This document shows positions 1 to 6,542 of a DNA stretch of 8,271 bases, piece by piece. Within the stretch, counting starts at the first letter, position 1; each line of letters begins with the position of its first letter. Below the pieces are notes generated by a model, which ran no database searches, was not told where the DNA came from, and saw only the letters and a list, made by a program, of their open reading frames with translations. Source of the stretch: Lysobacterales bacterium (GTDB lineage Bacteria; Pseudomonadota; Gammaproteobacteria; Xanthomonadales; SZUA-36); the NCBI GenBank assembly GCA_029287515.1, contig JARFQZ010000089.1:1-8271 (forward strand). The letters are read 5' to 3'. The position numbers and the translations under genes were made by a program.

Positions 1-73
1 GAAGTGGTCCACGCGCGCCCTGGATGGTGCAGTAGTCATCGAACCGCCGTTGGCGGGGAACTGACTGCGGCCA
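1..73. other. Left-edge stretch, undecided end of a neighbouring gene
   Basis: Two readings are possible. On the plus strand a frame open from base 2 ends in TGA at 62-64 and would give a 20-residue C-terminus ending PPLAGN, with mostly G/C third positions. On the minus strand an ATG at 39-37 opens a frame running off the window and beginning MTTAPSRARVDHF, without a clear Shine-Dalgarno. A short perfect hairpin (CCGCC-GTT-GGCGG, 44-56) lies between. Neither peptide is long enough to assign to a family, so no gene is called. Confidence 0.25.
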
Positions 74-1750
74 TTACCCGGACCGCTTGTCGGATTCGTC
101 GGCCGCCGCCCGTATCCGGTCCAGTTTTTCACGTGTATAACGGGCTTCGGCTTCCCTGCCCATCGCCGATTGTGCCCGCGCAAGGCCCTGCAGTGCGTTC
201 GCTTTTTGCCGACTGCGTTCCAGTTGGGTTTCGAACGCATCTGCCGCTTCAGAGTATTTCTGCGTATCCAGCAGCAGTTCCCCCAGGTATTCAGCCGACG
301 GGAGATCCACAAAAGGCGGACCGAAAGAAAAAGGCATCTCCCCTTCCAGCGCGCTGGCTTCCCGGGCCAGGCTAACGGCCGCCAGCTTATCCCCGCGAGC
401 ATTTTCGAGCGCAGCCTGGATTTCACGTTCAAGGACCACAAGTCGGTCCAGGTAAAGCATATCGGTGGGAGACTGCTCTTCCTGTCCTGAAATCATGGCG
501 GCCAGTTCTGTTTTCATGGCCTGGAACCCTGCGAGGTGTTGCTCCACTTTCAGGGCATCACCCGAGTTGGCCGCCTGCATGGCCCTTACAAAAAGGATGG
601 TCAGGCCTGGATCAAAGGCATTACCTGTATTGAACGACCAGTTCGCCACTTCACTGTCCCAGCCCCGGGTTTCAATCACGTACCGCGCCCACATCTGCAC
701 GACTGAACCGACCAGGGACCGGTCCGGGTCCAGGTTCAACCGATCCTCCGGAGAATCCCCGCCGGCCTGGGCCTCGTCATAAGCCGCCTTAAGCAGTCCG
801 AGCGCCTTTGCAAACCGCCCCTGTTGCAGGTAGCCATACAACAGCCAGTAGTTGTAGTGGCCCCAATGGCGCGCGCTCATGCCGCGCTCCCGGCGCATAC
901 CGTTCTGGACCTTCACCGCCGCTTCATTGGCGGTCACCACGTCGTCCCACATTCCCACGGCAGTGAAGATATGGGATGTCATGTGCTGTGAATGACCCGC
1001 ATCCGGGGCCATCACGGCCAGTGCCCGGGCGGCGCGCAGGCCGAGCACGGCATGAACCGGGTCATCCACCCCGTGGATCAGGTAATGGGCTGCGCCGGGG
1101 TGTTGCGGGTTCTCGCTGAATACATCCTGCGCGAGCGCGGTGCACATCATGTAGGTGGCCGTATCACGGACCCCGGCCTGGACCCCGAACAATGACAGGG
1201 CATAGAAAAGCTGGACCTCGTGATCGTCCGGGTAGCGGGCTGCCAGTTGCTCCATCGCACGCATATACGCCACGTCGCGCTGAGCCTTGGTGCCGCCACC
1301 GTAAAGTAATTCTATGGCCGCCAGGAAACCCTGCTCACGGGGCGCCGACGTGGAGGTGATTCTCTGCTCGGGCGTCGGACCCAGCTTCAGTAGCGCCCTG
1401 CGTCCTCCGTCGAGATTCTGCCGGTCCCAGATCGGGTGGTTAAAGGTCATTGCCTCTCCCCAGTAAGCCATGGCGAAGCCCGGATCGATTGCCTGCGCTT
1501 TCAGAAACTCATCCCTTGCAAAGGGGTACTCGAACAGGTGCAGCAACAGCATGCCCTGAATAAACGCATCCTGCGCCTCGGCAGACCGCGTGGAGGTAGG
1601 AAAGCTGATCTGGCCAAGCACACGGCCGGTGGCCTCGGGCTGCTCGGCGGAATGATCGTCTCCCTCGTGGGCCGGGACGCCAGCAGCGAGCAGCAGAAGC
1701 GCCAGCCATAACGGTAACGACACGAGCAAATTCAACCGTCGGAAGTTCAT
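74..1750 (-). CDS. Exported tetratricopeptide-repeat (TPR) protein with conserved His motifs, function unknown
   Basis: 558 residues from the ATG at 1750. An upstream start at 1861 would add 37 residues but overlap the divergent kinase gene and bury the signal peptide; the chosen start begins with basic residues, a hydrophobic stretch (about 8-24) and a likely cleavage after VPA (27). The mature protein is mostly paired helices of TPR type, for example 62-100, 155-190, 300-330 and a C-terminal block at 485-545. The centre carries motifs I recall as typical of a broad, uncharacterised bacterial TPR family: HPGAAHYLIHGVDDPVHA (217-234), HSQHMTSH (253-260) followed by GMWDD, and HWGHYNYW (295-302). 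A further conserved-looking stretch, PFSFGPPF, lies at 473-480. Probable location is the periplasm. The His/Asp cluster might bind a metal, but that is inference. No convincing Shine-Dalgarno precedes the ATG. It is transcribed alone, divergently from the kinase gene. Confidence 0.85.
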   Translation of the reverse strand: MNFRRLNLLVSLPLWLALLLLAAGVPAHEGDDHSAEQPEATGRVLGQISFPTSTRSAEAQDAFIQGMLLLHLFEYPFARDEFLKAQAIDPGFAMAYWGEAMTFNHPIWDRQNLDGGRRALLKLGPTPEQRITSTSAPREQGFLAAIELLYGGGTKAQRDVAYMRAMEQLAARYPDDHEVQLFYALSLFGVQAGVRDTATYMMCTALAQDVFSENPQHPGAAHYLIHGVDDPVHAVLGLRAARALAVMAPDAGHSQHMTSHIFTAVGMWDDVVTANEAAVKVQNGMRRERGMSARHWGHYNYWLLYGYLQQGRFAKALGLLKAAYDEAQAGGDSPEDRLNLDPDRSLVGSVVQMWARYVIETRGWDSEVANWSFNTGNAFDPGLTILFVRAMQAANSGDALKVEQHLAGFQAMKTELAAMISGQEEQSPTDMLYLDRLVVLEREIQAALENARGDKLAAVSLAREASALEGEMPFSFGPPFVDLPSAEYLGELLLDTQKYSEAADAFETQLERSRQKANALQGLARAQSAMGREAEARYTREKLDRIRAAADESDKRSG

Positions 1751-1756
1751 CGCGAA

Positions 1757-1764
1757 AGTATAAT
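1757..1764. promoter_or_regulatory. Candidate bidirectional -10 element between divergent genes
   Basis: The 45-bp gap between the TPR gene and the kinase gene holds a perfect TATAAT on the plus strand (1759-1764), about 31 bases before the kinase ATG. Read on the minus strand the same bases give ATTATACT, that is a TATACT -10 (1762-1757) whose start point would fall at or next to the TPR gene's ATG (1750), implying a leaderless or very short leader. No good -35 is visible at 16-18 bp in either direction. The plus-strand promoter is better supported than the minus one. Confidence 0.5.
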
Positions 1765-1795
1765 GAATTTTTAGTCCGGGACCGAAGCCACTTTC

Positions 1796-2437
1796 ATGAG
1801 CCAACAGAAATTCATCGCGATCGCAGGGAACATCGGTGCAGGAAAATCCACGCTGCTGCAATTTTTAACCCGCACTTATGATATTTCCCCGTTTTATGAA
1901 CCCAACGATGCCAACCCTTACCTTCCTGATTTCTACAAGGACATGCGGCGATGGGCCTTTCAATCGCAACTGTTTTTTCTGAGCAACAAGTTTCGAATCC
2001 ACCAGGAGGCCGACCGGACACCCGGAGTCGTGATCCAGGACCGGACCATATTCGAGGATGCCGAGATTTTTGCCACTGCGCTGCACAGGATGCGCAAGAT
2101 CGACCAGCGTGACTGGCAGACTTACTGGTCCTTCTACCAGACCATACTGGGAGCCATCCGGCCCCCTGACCTGATGATTTACCTGCATTGCTCGATGAGG
2201 ACACTGCGCCGGAGAATCCGGCTCAGGGGCCGGCAAATGGAACAGGACATTCCCCTTTCCTATCTCAAACGCCTGCAAGGCCTTTACGACCAATGGATTG
2301 AAAACTACTCGCTGGGTGAAATCCTGGTGCTGGACACGGGCAAGCTGGACTTCGCCAGCGACCTGGTCGACAGGCAGGACGTCAGGGAAAGAGTCGAGGC
2401 CGTGCTGCCTTCTGCACTAAAACGAAGCCAATACTGA
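1796..2437 (+). CDS. Deoxynucleoside kinase (dNK / dAK-dGK type)
   Basis: 213 residues, a normal length for the family. It should phosphorylate a deoxyribonucleoside at the 5'-OH with ATP in cytoplasmic deoxynucleoside salvage. Visible motifs: P-loop GNIGAGKS (11-18); YEPNDANPYL (34-43), with Glu35 in the place of the family's catalytic base; QSQLFFL (56-62), in the nucleoside-binding helix; QDRTIFED (81-88), the (D/E)R(S/T) motif; and a lid with R-x-R-x-x-E (Arg144, Arg146, Glu149), which holds ATP phosphates. The NPYLPDFY and RRWAFQSQLFFL arrangement resembles bacterial deoxyadenosine/deoxyguanosine kinases more than thymidine kinase, but the substrate cannot be fixed from sequence. The ATG at 1796 sits just before the P-loop strand as expected; only a weak GAAG (1784-1787) could serve as ribosome site. 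The DUF2141 gene follows after 51 bp. Confidence 0.9.
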   Translation: MSQQKFIAIAGNIGAGKSTLLQFLTRTYDISPFYEPNDANPYLPDFYKDMRRWAFQSQLFFLSNKFRIHQEADRTPGVVIQDRTIFEDAEIFATALHRMRKIDQRDWQTYWSFYQTILGAIRPPDLMIYLHCSMRTLRRRIRLRGRQMEQDIPLSYLKRLQGLYDQWIENYSLGEILVLDTGKLDFASDLVDRQDVRERVEAVLPSALKRSQY

Positions 2438-2478
2438 AAAATTGTTTTATCCTTTGCGCAAATCCATTCTGCCTTTTC

Positions 2479-2482
2479 GGAG
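2479..2482 (+). promoter_or_regulatory. Ribosome binding site of the DUF2141 gene
   Basis: GGAG lies six bases before the ATG at 2489 and fixes that start, one of the clearer Shine-Dalgarno sites in the window. Confidence 0.6.
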
Positions 2483-2488
2483 CATGAA

Positions 2489-2920
2489 ATGAAGTTTTCC
2501 AGATTTTGCCGGCTGGCGGCACCTCTTTTGATGATTCATCCGGCTCTCGCCATTGCTGAAATCACCAGCCTTGCAGTCAGCATCAAGAACCTTTCTCCAC
2601 CGACCGGAACTGTTGAAGTCACCCTGTTCAACTCGGCAGAGACCTTCATGAAAGAGCCCTACAGGCAGCAGTCGGGTAAGAGCAACGAAAAGGGCGAGTT
2701 CATAACGGAATTTACAGACCTTACTTCAGGGGAGTACGCCGTGGTCGTTGTCCATGACGCCAATGAGAATGGCAAGCTGGATACAGGCTTTCTGGGCTTT
2801 GGCGGCGAAAGTTACCGGTTTTCAAATAACGCGTCGTCCTGGTTTGGCAGGCCGGATTACGAGGAAGCAAGGATCGTCACCGCCCCGGACGGAAACCTTG
2901 TCGAAATTGATTTTAAATAA
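2489..2920 (+). CDS. Exported DUF2141 domain protein
   Basis: 143 residues. The N-terminus has basic residues, a hydrophobic core (about 9-21) and a likely signal peptidase I site at ALA (21) or AIA (23), so the mature protein is probably periplasmic or secreted. The remainder matches the DUF2141 pattern: a beta-rich domain starting LAVSIKNL (28-35), TVEVTLFNS (41-49), GEYAVVVVHDANENGKLD (81-98) and GFGGESYRFSNNA (103-115), then a C-terminal FGRPDYEEA (119-127). DANENGKLD (90-98) looks like a calcium-type acidic loop. The fold recalls carboxypeptidase-regulatory/transthyretin-like domains. Family function is unknown. It lies 51 bp after the kinase gene with no clear promoter or terminator between, so read-through from the kinase promoter is possible. 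Confidence 0.85.
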   Translation: MKFSRFCRLAAPLLMIHPALAIAEITSLAVSIKNLSPPTGTVEVTLFNSAETFMKEPYRQQSGKSNEKGEFITEFTDLTSGEYAVVVVHDANENGKLDTGFLGFGGESYRFSNNASSWFGRPDYEEARIVTAPDGNLVEIDFK

Positions 2921-2928
2921 ATATCTAT

Positions 2929-3039
2929 TGACTCAGAACAGGGGCGATTCGACGCAGCAGCAAACACCATGAATGCAAAAAGCACCGGGTTCACGATATC
3001 CGTCAAAAGAATAGGAAAAAGTACGTACCAGATTTCCAT
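2929..3039 (-). pseudogene. Possible 5' remnant of a membrane transporter gene (GAP/LysE-like N-terminus)
   Basis: In the otherwise empty 180-bp gap, the minus strand from an ATG at 3039 encodes about 37 residues: MEIWYVLFPILLTDIVNPVL, then a hydrophobic run FAFMVFAAASNRP. A hydrophobic helix with D-x-x-N-P near its start is characteristic of the first membrane segment of GAP/LysE/CcdA-like transporters. After about residue 37 the frame continues only as an antisense shadow of the DUF2141 gene (stop at 2920), so the rest of a transporter is missing. I infer a deletion or rearrangement that left the 5' end of a gene. No Shine-Dalgarno precedes the ATG. It could instead be a chance hydrophobic frame; the call rests on motif resemblance alone. 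Confidence 0.35.
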
Positions 3040-3047
3040 TTTCAAAG

Positions 3048-3076
3048 TTATCAATCAGTTCCGAAAACATTGTAAT
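3048..3076 (+). promoter_or_regulatory. Candidate promoter of the MCE transport operon
   Basis: TTATCA (3048-3053), a 17-bp spacer and TGTAAT (3071-3076) resemble a sigma-70 promoter, with four and five of six consensus bases, although the important second base of the -10 is G. The start point would lie near 3083, giving a leader of about 18 bases. An alternative is the extended -10 TGCTAGACT at 3084-3092, which would give an almost leaderless message. This AT-rich gap is the only non-coding stretch before the five-gene operon, so a promoter is expected here. Confidence 0.35.
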
Positions 3077-3100
3077 TGATTTTTGCTAGACTGAGTTGGA

Positions 3101-4219
3101 ATGAACGCATTCCTGACAGTAGAGAAACAGGGGGGATTACTGCAGGTTTTCCTGAAGGATGACTGGGTATTCGACAACCTGAACATCCTCCAGGAAACCC
3201 TCGACAACATCATTCCTGAAACCGAAACGCAGGTGAAATTTTCCTGCGGCGGGCTGAAGAATTTTGATCTTGCCGGAGCCTGGGTCCTGTATGAACGTTC
3301 CATGGATTTCGAAGAAATCGGTGTCACAACCGACTTCGAGGGATTCCGTGCGTCCCATTTCAAATTCCTGCAGCACATCATAGACATCGCGGCAACCAAG
3401 GAATACGTCCCGGGATATTTCGATCCCAAACCCTCGCACTTCGTCCGGAACGGCATCAGAAAACTGGGTGAGAACACCATCGAGGCGGTGGATTCTGTTG
3501 GCTATATCGCCCGTGCGGTGCTCGATGGCGTCAAGCGGCCTTCCCGGCTAGTGGTGGGCGAGATCATACGGCAGGTGCACGCAACGGGAGCGGCGGCGAT
3601 CCCGATCGTCATGACCGTCTGTTTTCTGATGGGTATCGTCCTTGCTTACCAGAGTGCGCGGCAACTGGAACAGTTTGGCGCCAATATCTTCATGGTGGAC
3701 CTGGTAGCCACTTCCATTTTCCGGGAGCTGGGGGTCCTGCTTGCCGCCATCATGGTGGCCGGCCGGTCCGGCTCGGCGTTCGCGGCTGCCCTGGGCACCA
3801 TGAAACTCACCGAAGAGGTCGACGCGCTTCGCGTGATGGGGCTCAATCCCAACCAGATCCTGATCATTCCACGCGTGGTCGGATTGATGATCGCACTTCC
3901 GGTGCTCACGGTCTTCGCCAATATCGCCGGCCTGGCCGGGGGTGCATTCATCGGCGCCACGGTGCTGGATATCAACTGGTTCTCATTTACTGAACGCCTG
4001 GCCGAAACCATCGACGTCAACGATGTACTGGTGGGGTTGAGCAAGGCACCCGTGTTCGCCTTTCTGATCGCGGTCACCGGCACGCTGCGAGGAATGCAGG
4101 TCAAGGGTTCGGCTGAAGAACTCGGGCGCCTCACCACCGTTGCGGTCGTCCAGTCAATCTTCCTGATCATCGTCGCCGACGCGATATTCACTGTCGTTTA
4201 CTCGAGAATCGGATTCTGA
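3101..4219 (+). CDS. mlaE: MlaE-family lipid ABC transporter permease with N-terminal STAS domain
   Basis: 372 residues: a MlaB/STAS-like domain (about 1-100), a linker with an amphipathic segment (about 110-150) and an MlaE/YrbE permease domain (about 150-372). The permease shows family hallmarks: MGIVLAYQSARQLEQFGAN (177-195), RELGVLLAAIMVAGRSGSAF (208-227), then the cytoplasmic EEVDALRVMGLNP (238-250), which couples to the ATPase. Further membrane segments lie at about 258-287, 316-336 and 349-370. It forms the inner-membrane core of a lipid transporter. An in-frame TGA at 3092-3094 leaves ATG 3101 as the only sensible start, with only a weak GAG (3093-3095) before it. In E. coli MlaB is a separate protein; fusion to MlaE is common elsewhere. 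The STAS position equal to MlaB Thr52 appears to be Leu57 (FDLAGAW). Its TGA overlaps the next ATG by one base (TGATG). Confidence 0.93.
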   Translation: MNAFLTVEKQGGLLQVFLKDDWVFDNLNILQETLDNIIPETETQVKFSCGGLKNFDLAGAWVLYERSMDFEEIGVTTDFEGFRASHFKFLQHIIDIAATKEYVPGYFDPKPSHFVRNGIRKLGENTIEAVDSVGYIARAVLDGVKRPSRLVVGEIIRQVHATGAAAIPIVMTVCFLMGIVLAYQSARQLEQFGANIFMVDLVATSIFRELGVLLAAIMVAGRSGSAFAAALGTMKLTEEVDALRVMGLNPNQILIIPRVVGLMIALPVLTVFANIAGLAGGAFIGATVLDINWFSFTERLAETIDVNDVLVGLSKAPVFAFLIAVTGTLRGMQVKGSAEELGRLTTVAVVQSIFLIIVADAIFTVVYSRIGF

Positions 4220-4995
4220 TGCCGGAAAGTCACGAACATGTCATAACCATTCGGGGCCTGGTCAACCGGTTCGGGAGCCAGGTGGTGCATGATGACCTCC
4301 AACTGGACGTGCGAAGGGACGAAATACTCGGAGTCGTCGGAGGATCAGGAACGGGCAAATCAGTCCTGTTGCGGAGTATCCTGGGGCTGCACGGCCCCAA
4401 CGAGGGACGAATCGAGGTGCTGGGGCAGAAAATCAGGTACCACGAACCCGGCCCCCACAAGCAGTGGGGCGTGCTGTTCCAGGGCGGTGCACTGCTGTCC
4501 GGACTGACCGTTCAGGAAAACGTCGAATTACCCATCGCCCTCCACTCTGACCTCTCGGTCGGGATGCGGCGGGAACTGGCCGTACTGAAAATTTTCATGG
4601 TCGGCCTGGACCTGAACGCGGCGGCCAAGTATCCGAATGAATTGTCGGGCGGTATGCAGAAGCGCGCCTCGCTGGCACGCGCGTTATCACTGGAGCCCAA
4701 GATCCTTTTCCTCGACGAACCCACGGCCGGCCTGGATCCCATTTCGGCATCGCAATTCGATCAACTGGTGCGCTACCTGGGCGACAACCTGGACCTGACC
4801 ATCGTGATGATCACACATGACGTGGACACGTTGTTCGGTGTCTGCGACCGGGTGGCGGTACTGGTGAACAAGGGCATCATCGTCGATACTGTGGACGAGA
4901 TCGTGAAACATCCTGATCCCTGGATCCAGGAATATTTTGGAGATCCCCGCGCCGTCAGGGCGCGAAGAGCGGCTAAAGCCAAGGTGAATACTTGA
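4219..4995 (+). CDS. mlaF: MlaF-type ATP-binding protein of the MCE lipid transporter
   Basis: 258 residues, a complete ABC ATPase that should power the adjacent permease from the cytoplasmic face. Motifs in order: Walker A GGSGTGKS (41-48); Q-loop LFQGGALL (86-93); signature LSGGMQKR (142-149), the Met/Gln/Lys form typical of MlaF/Mkl-like ATPases; Walker B ILFLDEPTAGLDP (162-174), with catalytic Glu167; and switch His200 in MITHD. The C-terminus has a short basic tail (RARRAAKAK) after HPDPWIQEYF. Starting inside the permease stop codon (TGATG) suggests translational coupling and matched synthesis of the two subunits; GGA at 4211-4213 may serve as ribosome site. No key residue is missing. 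Confidence 0.95.
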   Translation: MPESHEHVITIRGLVNRFGSQVVHDDLQLDVRRDEILGVVGGSGTGKSVLLRSILGLHGPNEGRIEVLGQKIRYHEPGPHKQWGVLFQGGALLSGLTVQENVELPIALHSDLSVGMRRELAVLKIFMVGLDLNAAAKYPNELSGGMQKRASLARALSLEPKILFLDEPTAGLDPISASQFDQLVRYLGDNLDLTIVMITHDVDTLFGVCDRVAVLVNKGIIVDTVDEIVKHPDPWIQEYFGDPRAVRARRAAKAKVNT

Positions 4996-4998
4996 CCC

Positions 4999-5934
4999 AT
5001 GTTCAAAGGTGACAGGAATTTCGCAGTCGGTTTGTTTGTCAGCGTTGCTATTGCTGCGTTCGTCTTTTTCGTCATCTGGTTGACAGGACGAACCGGGGAG
5101 CAGGATCTGACCCGGTACACACTCCTGTTCCACAAGGATGTCAGCGGGCTGAACGTCGGCGGACCGGTGAAATACATGGGTATGAAAGTCGGTTCCGTGA
5201 TCCTGATGGATATCGAGCGCGTTGAGGGCGTCAAGATCAGGGTGGACATAGACGTCCTCAGTTCCACGCCCGTTGACAGCGGCACTTTCGCCAGCCTGGC
5301 CCTTCAGGGCATCACGGGAGTCGCGGTGGTCAACCTTGAAACGGAACAGGGCGAACACCCACCCCTGGCTGTTTTACCTGACCGGGACTATCCAATCATA
5401 CCCGTCAGGATCGTTGGCTTTTCGGCGCTGATGTCCAATGCACCGGAAATCATGAACAAACTCAACAACATACTTGGCCAGGCGGAAAAGATCCTGGGTG
5501 AAGAAAATCAGAGCGCCATTGCGGCCACGCTCGAGAACATCAAGGTACTGACCGAGACCCTTGCCGCCGAAAGGGAAGCCATCGGCGCCCTGCCCAACAA
5601 CCTGAACGCCACCGTCGCTGACATCCAGGCAACCGTGAAGCAACTCCAGGTCATGATCAGCGAACTGCAGCCCGGCATCACTTCCACCATCGAAAACGTC
5701 GACCAGAGCAGCAAGAACCTGGCCAGCCTGACCGGCCGGGTCGATGGCATGCTCCAGCGTCACGAGCAGGACATTGGAAGGTTCGTGGAAGACGGCCTGG
5801 CCGGGGCGCCGGCACTCATGGAGCAAACCCGCAAAGTCCTGCGCGACCTCGAAAAAATGCTGCAGGATCTGCAGGATGGTCCATCACAACTGATATACCG
5901 CCATGACGAAAATGCAGTGGAGATAGAACCCTGA
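4999..5934 (+). CDS. mlaD: MlaD-like MCE domain protein with long helical C-terminal region
   Basis: 311 residues. One N-terminal membrane helix (about 9-29) anchors it in the inner membrane with the rest in the periplasm. A single MCE domain covers about 37-118: YTLLFHKDVSGLNVGGPVKY (40-59), GMKVGSV (61-67), then the ALQGITGVAVVNLE segment (101-114) that forms the central pore loop of the hexamer. From about 145 to 290 the sequence is predicted helical with regularly spaced hydrophobic residues, and it ends in DGPSQLIY (293-300), a motif like the C-terminus of other single-MCE proteins. MlaD of E. coli is only about 180 residues, so this one has roughly 130 extra, likely a coiled-coil barrel extending the lipid channel across the periplasm. 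AAGGTGA (4981-4987) precedes the start at some distance; the ATG is three bases after the ATPase stop. Confidence 0.93.
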   Translation: MFKGDRNFAVGLFVSVAIAAFVFFVIWLTGRTGEQDLTRYTLLFHKDVSGLNVGGPVKYMGMKVGSVILMDIERVEGVKIRVDIDVLSSTPVDSGTFASLALQGITGVAVVNLETEQGEHPPLAVLPDRDYPIIPVRIVGFSALMSNAPEIMNKLNNILGQAEKILGEENQSAIAATLENIKVLTETLAAEREAIGALPNNLNATVADIQATVKQLQVMISELQPGITSTIENVDQSSKNLASLTGRVDGMLQRHEQDIGRFVEDGLAGAPALMEQTRKVLRDLEKMLQDLQDGPSQLIYRHDENAVEIEP

Positions 5935-5936
5935 TC

Positions 5937-6542
5937 ATGAAAAACATAGTGCGATTGACCCTTCTGACCCTGGCTTTTTTACAGCTGGGCGCTTGCAGCG
6001 GAGTGATGGATAGCAAACGAGAAGCCAGGCAAACCTACCTGCTCACCCCGGACACGTCCATTACAGGCGCCCCCGCCGCAGCGAGCGCACCCGGCCTCGC
6101 GGTGGCCATCAGCGTGGTGCCGGGCCTGGACACTGACCGGATCCTGGCACTGGGCCCGGATGCCCGGCTCAGCCCTTACGCCAACGCCCGCTGGCCAGAC
6201 CACCTGCCGGAAGTGATTACGTCCGTGTTGAAGCGTTCGCTTTCCGCTTCCGGAGACTTTTCGTCGGTTGAAGCGTCTTCCCGGGCTTCTGACGGTGGTT
6301 GGTCGCTCACCCTCGAATTACAGCAGTTCTATGGCATTCAGAATGGCGCCGGGGAGACATCCAGTGTCAGGGTTGAATTTGCCGGAACCCTGGAGTGCAA
6401 CGGGAACAGCATCCCATTGCGGCTTTCTGATTCCAATTCGGTTTCCGAAGATCGCCTGTCTGCGGTGGTTGCCGCCCACCAACGGGGTCTGAACGACGTA
6501 ACACGCCAGCTGCTCGAACAGGTAAGAAGCGCCTGCTCTTGA
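5937..6542 (+). CDS. PqiC/ABC-transport auxiliary lipoprotein
   Basis: 201 residues. The N-terminus is a lipoprotein signal with lipobox LGAC (17-20), lipidated at Cys20. Ser21 at +2 is not the inner-membrane retention signal Asp, so Lol sorting to the outer membrane is expected. The mature part fits the ABC-type transport auxiliary family that includes PqiC: RQTYLLTP (31-38), a GLAVAISVVPGLD strand (53-65), the hallmark YANARWPDHLPEVI (81-94) followed by a helix, and a C-terminal domain ending in a long helix (172-198). The family partners MCE proteins, and E. coli PqiC is an outer-membrane lipoprotein of the PqiABC system. Cys154 and Cys200 could form a disulfide. The start lies two bases after the MCE stop; GGAGA (5919-5923) is rather far from the ATG. 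Confidence 0.88.
   Translation: MKNIVRLTLLTLAFLQLGACSGVMDSKREARQTYLLTPDTSITGAPAAASAPGLAVAISVVPGLDTDRILALGPDARLSPYANARWPDHLPEVITSVLKRSLSASGDFSSVEASSRASDGGWSLTLELQQFYGIQNGAGETSSVRVEFAGTLECNGNSIPLRLSDSNSVSEDRLSAVVAAHQRGLNDVTRQLLEQVRSACS

Noticed and set aside
44..56. Perfect 5-bp hairpin CCGCC-GTT-GGCGG as a terminator after the TPR gene
   Set aside because: Short stem and no T-run on either side; it may lie inside the end of a neighbouring gene.
4..375. Plus-strand open frame of 123 codons at the left edge
   Set aside because: Runs antisense through the 3' end of the TPR gene, whose conserved C-terminal repeats are on the other strand.
2442..2470. TTGTTT-17-CATTCT as a promoter for the DUF2141 gene
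   Set aside because: Only three of six consensus bases in each box; no better than chance.
3646..4191. Minus-strand open frame of 181 codons inside the permease gene
   Set aside because: Antisense shadow of the well-supported MlaE domain; low-complexity Ser/Thr/Pro-rich translation.
4687..5358. Minus-strand open frame of 223 codons across the ATPase and MCE genes
   Set aside because: It is antisense to two genes with complete, recognised motifs, and its translation has no family character (rich in His, Asp, Gln and Arg).
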